NCBI GenBank assembly: GCA_937995745.1
Contig: CALKIU010000111.1
Span: 1 to 11,043 of the forward strand
From: an uncultured Bacillaceae bacterium
GTDB lineage: Bacteria > Bacillota > Bacilli > Bacillales > Cytobacillaceae
Length of the DNA stretch: 11,043 nucleotides
Reading direction: 5' to 3'
Shown here: in pieces, positions 6,790 through 11,043 of the stretch
Position numbering within the stretch: position 1 is the first letter of the stretch
How the letters are laid out: every line of letters begins with the position of its first letter
The notes under the pieces: generated by a model
The model's database searches: none
Told to the model about the DNA's origin: nothing
Seen by the model: the letters and a program-made list of their open reading frames with translations, nothing else
Program-made: the position numbers and the translations under genes

Positions 6790-7140
6790 TCATAGAATAG
6801 TAGTCTCTTGCAGTAATTGGGTACCCGGGCGGGCATCCGCTTGAAAAAGGGGTTTCGCTCGATTGGGCCGGCGGAGATCCAGTAGGTGGCGTTCCGGGCG
6901 TTTGCAACGGCTTCTTCCGCTCGGATGCACCTGCGGAGGTCCAGAAAGCGGATCTCCGGTCGTTCCGGCCGTTGCCGCTTGAACAGGACCCTTCCGTTCG
7001 GATGTGCCTCCGCATGCCTGTCCCGGGCGCAGAAAGCGTTCTCAACAATCGCCGATTCCCGGCCAAACTGGCATTTCCCGCTTGAGCCTGCGGATGAACG
7101 GCCTTTTAAAAAAATCGTTCACCGGCTCGGCCGGCATTAA
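6790..7140 (-). other. GC-rich repetitive leader of the zinc-ribbon protein gene
   Basis: No credible gene is seen. A degenerate direct repeat is present: unit A (6871-6931) runs from GCGGAGATCCAG to CTCGGATGCACC, and unit B (6933-7011) runs from GCGGAGGTCCAGAAAGCGG to TTCGGATGTGCC. Like the stretch ahead of the hydantoinase-like gene, it lies just upstream of a minus-strand gene and would form a structured 5' untranslated region. Confidence 0.4.
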
Positions 7141-7214
7141 GAAAATCATTTATTCAAAGCGGATTTTTTCTAAAATCACTTGCGACATGCATGCACATGG
7201 CAACCTACATTACC

Positions 7215-7220
7215 ATTATA
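7215..7220 (-). promoter_or_regulatory. Possible -10 box for the zinc-ribbon protein gene
   Basis: The minus strand reads TATAAT here in an AT-rich context, about 437 bases upstream of the start codon. No good -35 hexamer is seen at 16-18 bases, so this is a weak candidate. Confidence 0.25.
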
Positions 7221-7291
7221 CGATATTTTTCGCCACGCAGAGATAAAAACAGACGGATTTATTGGCGGAGGCGGTTTGCGGGCCTGCGGCG

Positions 7292-7330
7292 AAAAAAAAA
7301 GGACAGACCCGAGGGAGCGGCCTGTCTTTT
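7292..7330 (-). terminator. Rho-independent terminator reading leftward
   Basis: On the minus strand, GACAG (7326-7322) pairs with CTGTC and an inner CCG pairs with CGG, forming a hairpin followed by nine T residues (7300-7292). No minus-strand gene with good support lies upstream, so it ends either an unannotated short RNA or the transcript of a lost gene. On the plus strand it has only four T residues and is weaker. Confidence 0.6.
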
Positions 7331-7860
7331 AAGTTGGTTTGGGGACTGGTGTTTCTTGGGCCTTCAATGCCCCCAACTCTTGCATGCATTTTCATTTTGC
7401 GGCCAAACAGACAAAATCCGATTTTAATTCGGCCTGTGTCCATACAATTGGGCTGCCTGCGGACCGGGGCCATAAAGCGTCCCTGTTCAGTGATCCGATG
7501 ACGGCGCAAACCGAAACGGTGGTTCCCCCATATGCTTTCTGCCCCATGTCCGGCACTTTTCATTCGCAATCGGCCGGCTCGTGGCCATTCAAATATTATT
7601 TTAAAAAAACTTTTATCTAGCCTGCCGCTCTTGCGCTTCTGTGGGATTTTATAACATTTTTTGTATGATTCCATATTTTGGTTTTTGGCAGACTATCCTG
7701 TGACCGCCGGTTTTTGTAAAATTTTTTTCATTACAAGAAATATTTTTTCTTTTAAAAATCGCCTTTCAGGTCTGTTTTTCACTAAATTTCGAATTATTTA
7801 CATAATCTCGTCATTATTTTAATATAATTTCGATTATAATATCTATGATAGAGGGAAAAA
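7331..7860. other. Intergenic region without a recognisable protein gene
   Basis: A leftward frame of 152 codons crosses part of this stretch (7674-7216), but it has no ribosome binding site, low-quality composition, and runs through the terminator at 7292-7330, so it is rejected. The right third (7620-7860) is very AT-rich and includes TATAAT at 7835-7840 on the plus strand, a possible -10 box for the folded segment that follows. No clear -35 box is seen. Confidence 0.4.
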
Positions 7861-7863
7861 GGG

Positions 7864-7985
7864 GTCTGGGACAACTAACAGCCGGGGAAACCAAATGTTC
7901 CGCAGCCGGCTCCAAGCAGAATCATTTCAGCATTCGCAATGATGGGCGAAATGCCTGTCTCTGTTCCATCATCGCGTGAAACCGT
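7864..7985 (+). ncRNA. Candidate structured RNA leader, family not identified
   Basis: AGCCGG (7880-7885) pairs with CCGGCT (7906-7911), enclosing GGAA/TTCC pairing around an ACCAAATG loop. Further on, ATCATT (7921-7926) can pair with AATGAT (7938-7943). The same AATGAT region can instead pair, as ATGATGG, with CCATCAT near 7966-7972, so two exclusive folds are possible. There is no good reading frame. The string GCCGGGGAAACCAAA recalls part of the c-di-AMP (ydaO) riboswitch, but the rest of that consensus was not found. Confidence 0.3.
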
Positions 7986-8053
7986 GGAAAAAAACACCTA
8001 TTCAAAGAATAAATTCTAGATTTTATGTCAGCTGATATCCTAAATTTTTCATA

Positions 8054-8068
8054 TGGTATAAATTACCA
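8054..8068. promoter_or_regulatory. Small palindrome, possible operator
   Basis: TGGTA-TAAAT-TACCA is a perfect 5-bp inverted repeat and holds a TATAAA hexamer. It could be a regulator site or a -10 region, but nothing else supports either reading. Confidence 0.2.
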
Positions 8069-8133
8069 CTCAACTTCCAACCTGTTGTTCTGTATGCTTT
8101 CTTAGAGGATGACTAATTTTAGTATTATTCTTA

Positions 8134-8149
8134 TGTGATAAATGTCACA
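8134..8149 (+). promoter_or_regulatory. CRP/FNR-family box (Fnr-like)
   Basis: TGTGATAAATGTCACA has perfect TGTGA and TCACA half-sites with 6 bases between, the consensus bound by CRP/FNR regulators and the form reported for B. subtilis Fnr. Its centre (8141.5) lies 41.5 bases upstream of a start point near 8183 predicted from the TATTAT -10 hexamer at 8171-8176, which is the standard activator position. It would control the WxL operon that follows. Confidence 0.6.
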
Positions 8150-8170
8150 AACAAGCAGTTCGGATATTTA

Positions 8171-8176
8171 TATTAT
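8171..8176 (+). promoter_or_regulatory. Predicted -10 hexamer of the WxL operon promoter
   Basis: TATTAT differs from TATAAT at one base and predicts transcription from about 8183, giving a leader of some 44 bases before the TTG start. There is no sigma-A -35 box at the right distance, as is common in activator-dependent promoters. Neighbouring AT-rich hexamers are alternatives. Confidence 0.35.
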
Positions 8177-8226
8177 ATTTTTCGGCTGCTGGTTAATATT
8201 AAAAAATTTTTCGGAGGAAGATTGTT

Positions 8227-8781
8227 TTGAAAAAAGTATTGATTGTTTGTTTCAGTTTGTTGGTTTCACTTTTGTTTGCTGCGCCGGTAAGTGCCGGCAC
8301 CACTGCACACACGAATGTACAGTTTAAAGTGGAGGGCGGTCCGTTTAACATCAAGAGCCCCAACCCAAATGTTGACTTTAAAACCATCACAATAGATGGG
8401 AGTATACAAACACTTAGTATGGACTTGGGAACGATGGTCATTAAAGACTTCAGAGGATTGGGAGACGGATGGAAGATCACGGTGCAGGCAGATCCATTTC
8501 GAGACGGAAATAGAGAGCTAACAACAGGTTCCTTGGAATTAAGCGGCATAGAAGAAATAAAAACAGCTGGTAATACAACGTCAGAATTGCCAAATATTGT
8601 TGAAAAAGGGTCGATTATTTTGGACGGACAAGCAAAAAAGATTATATCCGCTAGACACGGAACCGGAATGGGAGAATTCCAAGTAAAATTTAAACCCCTG
8701 AAATTTACAGTTAACACGACGGAATTAGTTCTTGGAAATTACCATACAAAAGTAACCTATACTCTTACAACCGGACCATAA
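8227..8781 (+). CDS. WxL-domain-like secreted surface protein
   Basis: The 184-residue protein has a signal peptide (1-23, cleavage after PVSA) and the layout of small WxL proteins, which attach non-covalently to peptidoglycan through their C-terminal domain. The first motif is DFRGLGDGWKITVQA (74-88), with WKI at 82-84. It is followed by GTGMGEF (145-151) and the C-terminal YHTKVTYTLTTGP (172-184). Both motifs are off-consensus: W-x-I in the first and Y-T-L in the second. The TTG start at 8227 has GGAGG 9 bases upstream and is followed directly by a typical KK signal-peptide start. It is the first gene of an operon with a DUF916/DUF3324 partner. Base composition is lower in GC than the minus-strand genes to the left, which may point to separate ancestry. 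Confidence 0.8.
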   Translation: MKKVLIVCFSLLVSLLFAAPVSAGTTAHTNVQFKVEGGPFNIKSPNPNVDFKTITIDGSIQTLSMDLGTMVIKDFRGLGDGWKITVQADPFRDGNRELTTGSLELSGIEEIKTAGNTTSELPNIVEKGSIILDGQAKKIISARHGTGMGEFQVKFKPLKFTVNTTELVLGNYHTKVTYTLTTGP

Positions 8782-8795
8782 AAATGGATGACAGC

Positions 8796-8844
8796 GGCAA
8801 GGTAATGGATAAATACAAGATTTACCTTGCCTCTTTATTTTTCT
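8796..8844 (+). terminator. Intercistronic hairpin, probable partial terminator
   Basis: GGCAAGGTAA (8796-8805) pairs perfectly with TTACCTTGCC (8822-8831) over a 16-base loop and is followed by a T-rich tail. It lies between the WxL gene and its partner, where it could reduce expression of the second gene or protect the first message. Confidence 0.7.
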
Positions 8845-8862
8845 AACAGGAGGTGTCTTTAA

Positions 8863-9894
8863 ATGAAACTGTTGAACAAAATTGTCTTAATGGCAATCTT
8901 GCTTGTCATCATTCCCGGATTCATGGCAGGAAAAGACAAGGCTTTGGCCAATGCTGACGATGGTCAGGACATACAATTTTCCCTTGAATTTCCCGAAAAT
9001 CAAGATAAAAATACAAAGGGTTATTTCAATTTGACGATGCGCCCGGGACAAACACAAACCGTTCATATACATTTAACGAACTACAGCAATGAATCAAAAA
9101 CCATTAAAATTATTAAGACCAATGCACTGACAACACAAAACGGCGGAATTCATTATACAGAAGAGGAAAGTTCAGATTTATCCTATTCTTTGAGTCAGAA
9201 TTTTCTGGCCAGTAATTATATCACGGTCGACAGCGTGATTGAATTGCCGGCCCATGCAACCCGGAAACTTCCCGTTGTGTTGCAGGCACCGCAAGAAAAG
9301 GGGACATTTTTAGGCGGAATATTGTTTACAGCGGTCAATCCTGCTAACCAAGAAAATAATGAAAAAATTCAAATAAATAGCGAAGTCCGGGTTGGAATGG
9401 CCATTCAAATGAATGTCGGCGAACGCGCCATCCCGGAGATTGAAGTGAAAGAATCGGTCGTGGAAATTTACCCTTCCGGAATTCAAATACAGACAAGAAT
9501 CGAAAACCCGTCTCCATCAATTGTGAAATCATATAAACTGCACTATAAAGTTTATAATGATAAAAATGAATTATTGTTTCAGGGCGGAACCGACGAATTC
9601 GACATGGCGCCGTTTACAGGGATCATGTTCCCTGCCAACTGGAACGCCGGACAATTTAACGAAGGCCGGTATCAAATCGAACTTACCATTGAAGGCGAAG
9701 GCAATACTTTTACAAAAAGAAACGGCTTTGAAGTTAAGAAAGCCGACACCAAAGAATATGTAAATACAAATACTGTAACGGAAGGGAAACCAATCGTAAA
9801 AAAAGATAACACCACCCTCATTTACCTTCTCACCGGAATAATCGTTCTTCTCATCGTTATCATCCTGATCATGGCATTCAAGAAACGGCGGTAG
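8863..9894 (+). CDS. DUF916/DUF3324 WxL-interacting membrane protein (WxLIP-like)
   Basis: The 343-residue protein has a signal peptide (cleavage after ALA at 29), a DUF916 region (about 35-155, with YFNLTMRPGQTQTVHIHLTN) and a DUF3324 region (about 160-300). A linker, one transmembrane helix (about 319-338) and a basic KKRR end follow. Such proteins are encoded with WxL proteins and are thought to bind both peptidoglycan and host or partner proteins at the cell surface. The lengths and order of parts match the family. The ATG at 8863 follows AGGAGGT by 8 bases. This locus has only one WxL protein and no large or LPxTG component in the window, so it is a minimal version. A terminator follows. 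Confidence 0.9.
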   Translation: MKLLNKIVLMAILLVIIPGFMAGKDKALANADDGQDIQFSLEFPENQDKNTKGYFNLTMRPGQTQTVHIHLTNYSNESKTIKIIKTNALTTQNGGIHYTEEESSDLSYSLSQNFLASNYITVDSVIELPAHATRKLPVVLQAPQEKGTFLGGILFTAVNPANQENNEKIQINSEVRVGMAIQMNVGERAIPEIEVKESVVEIYPSGIQIQTRIENPSPSIVKSYKLHYKVYNDKNELLFQGGTDEFDMAPFTGIMFPANWNAGQFNEGRYQIELTIEGEGNTFTKRNGFEVKKADTKEYVNTNTVTEGKPIVKKDNTTLIYLLTGIIVLLIVIILIMAFKKRR

Positions 9895-9946
9895 CTGGGC
9901 TCAACACCCGGTTTTGAAACGGAAAATCCGGCTTATGGCAATATGG

Positions 9947-9991
9947 AAGCGGGCCTGCGAATTATTGGATTTTCAGGCCCGCTTTTATTTT
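9947..9991 (+). terminator. Rho-independent terminator of the WxL operon
   Basis: AAGCGGGCCTG (9947-9957) pairs perfectly with CAGGCCCGCTT (9974-9984) over a 16-base loop, and the T-rich tail TTTTATTTT follows. It ends the WxL/DUF916 transcript. Confidence 0.85.
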
Positions 9992-9995
9992 AAAG

Positions 9996-10061
9996 TTGGA
10001 TTTCCGATCACGAAACATTGCGATATTTTTGGATTTTCGCTCGCGAAACATCGCGATATTT
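9996..10061 (+). repeat. 33-bp tandem direct repeat, two units
   Basis: Units at 9996-10028 and 10029-10061 match at 29 of 33 positions. Each begins TTGGATTT, contains CGAAACAT and ends GCGATATTT. The second unit holds an inner palindrome, TCGCGAAACATCGCGA. Two such units in frame produce an apparent repeated peptide, but there is no ribosome binding site. It lies between converging genes. Confidence 0.75.
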
Positions 10062-10115
10062 AAGGATGTCTTGCGTGCGGCCGTATGCCTGATGCTGGGA
10101 AAGAACTCGTGCCCT

Positions 10116-10499
10116 TTACCGGTTTCCCGTCTTCCATGCCAAATTAAAATTACCTTTATGTTTTTCTCCTTCCACTTGGAACTTATACTTGCCGGGCTTT
10201 TTTAGACGGAACGAATGATCCGGCACTAATGTCTGAATCGTTTTTCCATTTGAATCGATGATTTTTGCAATTAAAGTGCCCTGCTCCGTTTCAGCGTGAA
10301 AATGGACGGAAAGCGTCTCGCCGTCATCAACGGTGACTTTTTTAAAAAATTTTCCGGAAAAACTGTGGTAATCTCCCTTAATACAGTCCTTTTTTGCCTC
10401 GATTTCGCCGACAGATATCACATATGAACCTCCGCTGCAGCCGGTTAAAAGAAAAATCAAGAAAAAAGCCAATGACACAAAAGCACATTTCTTTTTCAC
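10116..10499 (-). CDS. Small lipoprotein of unknown function
   Basis: The 127-residue protein has a KKK start, a hydrophobic core and a lipobox LLTGC with the lipidated Cys at 21, so it should be anchored to the outer face of the membrane. The mature part looks beta-rich. It runs through SVHFHAETEQGTLIAKIIDSNG (64-85) and ends with GKYKFQVEGEKHKGNFNLAWK, like a small beta-sandwich of the pre-peptidase C-terminal type, though this is only a resemblance. The GTG at 10499 was chosen because it starts the signal peptide and has AGGGGGC about 10 bases upstream. The frame remains open for 116 more codons upstream, but that part does not look coding. It converges with the WxL operon and appears to be transcribed alone. 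Confidence 0.8.
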   Translation of the reverse strand: MKKKCAFVSLAFFLIFLLTGCSGGSYVISVGEIEAKKDCIKGDYHSFSGKFFKKVTVDDGETLSVHFHAETEQGTLIAKIIDSNGKTIQTLVPDHSFRLKKPGKYKFQVEGEKHKGNFNLAWKTGNR

Positions 10500-10860
10500 C
10501 AAAAAAAGCCCCCTAAAAAGGATATACCGCCAGAACAACAGCACATCCGTGGATATTTTGAAAAAACGGGAATGCATCCGGCGGGGTTCTGTGTGGCTGA
10601 CGGCAATTCGGCCAATCCCGTTTTGCCGGCGCAACATCCCATCTGATAAACCTCCGGTCATTCCCTGCCTCCACTGTAACACCAAAAACAGAGTTATAAT
10701 GTGACAATTTGACAATTTTTTTGGAGGGATTGGGACAGGATTCACTTTTCTATAATAAATGTTTGTGAGTTCCAAATAGCTGCCCAAGTTGAAACCTTTG
10801 TAAATATTTATGTTTTGCGGTTTTTCGGCGCCCGATTCAAGCACCATGGAGGGATAAATG
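10500..10860. other. Intergenic region upstream of the lipoprotein gene
   Basis: Nothing here is supported as a protein gene. A direct repeat TGACAATT-TGACAATT lies at 10702-10717. TATAAT occurs on the plus strand at 10751-10756, following TTGGGA at 10730-10735, but with only 15 bases between. A partial hairpin repeat, TGGGACAGGATTCA, is at 10731-10744. No convincing promoter for the lipoprotein gene was found. Confidence 0.4.
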
Positions 10861-10941
10861 ATGAAAAGCCGGATAAAAGGGGAAAGGTTTCGGGGATTGA
10901 AAGTATTTCGGGGCTTGCGGGCTGTTCCTCTTTATTAAACG
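10861..10941 (+). CDS. Possible 25-residue basic small protein
   Basis: ATG at 10861 (or 10858) follows GGAGGG by about 7 bases and opens a frame of 25-26 codons ending in TAA at 10939-10941. The peptide begins MKSRIKGERFRGLK and ends RAVPLY, highly basic. It may be a real small protein, a leftover of a truncated gene, or chance. There is no homology call. Confidence 0.18.
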
Positions 10942-10950
10942 GGTTGAAGT

Positions 10951-10995
10951 TGGGACAAGGGTCCTTCCGCCGGTTCAAGCTGGGACAAGGAACCT
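10951..10995 (+). repeat. Hairpin repeats, the second split by an IS110-type element
   Basis: TGGGACAAGGGTCC at 10951-10964 is a partial copy. GGGACAAGGAACCT at 10982-10995 is the left half of a full copy, and the expected GTCCCC continuation is replaced by the start of a mobile element at 10996. Confidence 0.75.
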
Positions 10996-11043
10996 AGTAT
11001 AGTAAATAGCCAAACAAAAAAAGAACCACCGTTTTAATAGTAA
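10996..11043 (+). mobile_element. Left end of a second IS110-type element, cut by the window edge
   Basis: It begins AGTATAGTAAATAGCC and continues to AAAAAAAGAACCACCGTTTT, matching the left end at 4722 with small differences and one short gap. It has the same junction to the repeat and the same left arm of the 12-bp inverted repeat. The transposase gene, if present, lies outside the window. Confidence 0.7.

Noticed and set aside
6779..7066. N-terminal extension of the zinc-ribbon protein by 96 residues
   Set aside because: Low-complexity translation of degenerate repeats. The ATG at 6778 has GAGGTGG upstream and begins the typical zinc ribbon.
7517..7530. ACGGTGGTTCCC as a third copy of the IS inverted-repeat arm
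   Set aside because: Only about 10 bases match AACGGTGGTTCT, and there are no neighbouring element sequences.
7216..7674. A 152-codon leftward frame in the intergenic region
   Set aside because: It has no ribosome binding site and a composition typical of chance frames, and it reads through a terminator hairpin with nine A/T residues.
7878..7911. c-di-AMP (ydaO) or other known riboswitch
   Set aside because: Only GCCGGGGAAACCAAA resembles the class. The conserved TTGGGGTGAAT and CAGCTAAC parts in the right order were not found, and c-di-GMP, cobalamin, SAM, TPP and T-box signatures are absent.
8199..8717. Minus-strand frame of 172 codons opposite the WxL gene
   Set aside because: It is the antisense shadow of the WxL-like gene, which has a signal peptide, ribosome binding site and family motifs.
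10500..10847. N-terminal extension of the lipoprotein by 116 residues
   Set aside because: The extension does not look coding and would bury the signal peptide and lipobox. The GTG at 10499 directly precedes KKK plus hydrophobic core and has a purine-rich site upstream.

Overview
The window looks like chromosomal DNA of a low-to-mid GC Gram-positive Firmicute, most likely Bacillaceae. Reasons: strong AGGAGG-type ribosome binding sites with GTG and TTG starts, a WxL/DUF916 surface-protein pair, a lipobox lipoprotein, hairpin-plus-T-run terminators, and many dispersed hairpin repeats with core GGGACANNGAACCTGTCCCC. The genus is not settled by the sequence.

Layout. Positions 1-365 are AT-rich with no credible gene. 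From 462 to 3543 (minus strand) lies a two-gene operon: an orphan hydantoinase/oxoprolinase A-type protein, overlapped at its 3' end by a histone-deacetylase-family enzyme with an unusual Cys-rich tail. Near-identical, inverted hairpin repeats lie at the two ends of this operon, and two more repeat copies are translated as the tail of the hydantoinase-like protein. A GC-rich, internally repetitive leader (about 3551-3960), an AT-rich spacer and several decayed repeats separate it from an IS110-family remnant (4722-4951) sitting inside a repeat. From 5186 to 6778 (minus) is a zinc-ribbon, single-pass membrane protein with a large outer part, preceded by another GC-rich repetitive leader.

Positions 7141-8226 hold no clear protein gene. 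They do contain a leftward terminator, an RNA-like folded segment (7864-7985) and a perfect CRP/FNR-type palindrome centred 41.5 bp upstream of a plausible start point. This site precedes a plus-strand operon (8227-9894) of a small WxL-like secreted protein and its DUF916/DUF3324 membrane-anchored partner. The two genes are separated by a 10-bp stem hairpin and followed by a strong terminator. A minus-strand lipoprotein gene (10116-10499) converges on this operon. The window ends with the left end of a second IS110-type element, inserted at the same position of the same hairpin repeat as the first.

Overall themes: (i) a repeat family colonising gene ends, even coding sequence, and serving as the insertion site of an IS110-type element with a CT core; (ii) a surface-protein operon with an architecture suggesting anaerobic, Fnr-like activation; (iii) a deacetylase-fold enzyme co-expressed with an ASKHA-fold hydantoinase-like protein. 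No CRISPR array, rRNA or tRNA was seen.
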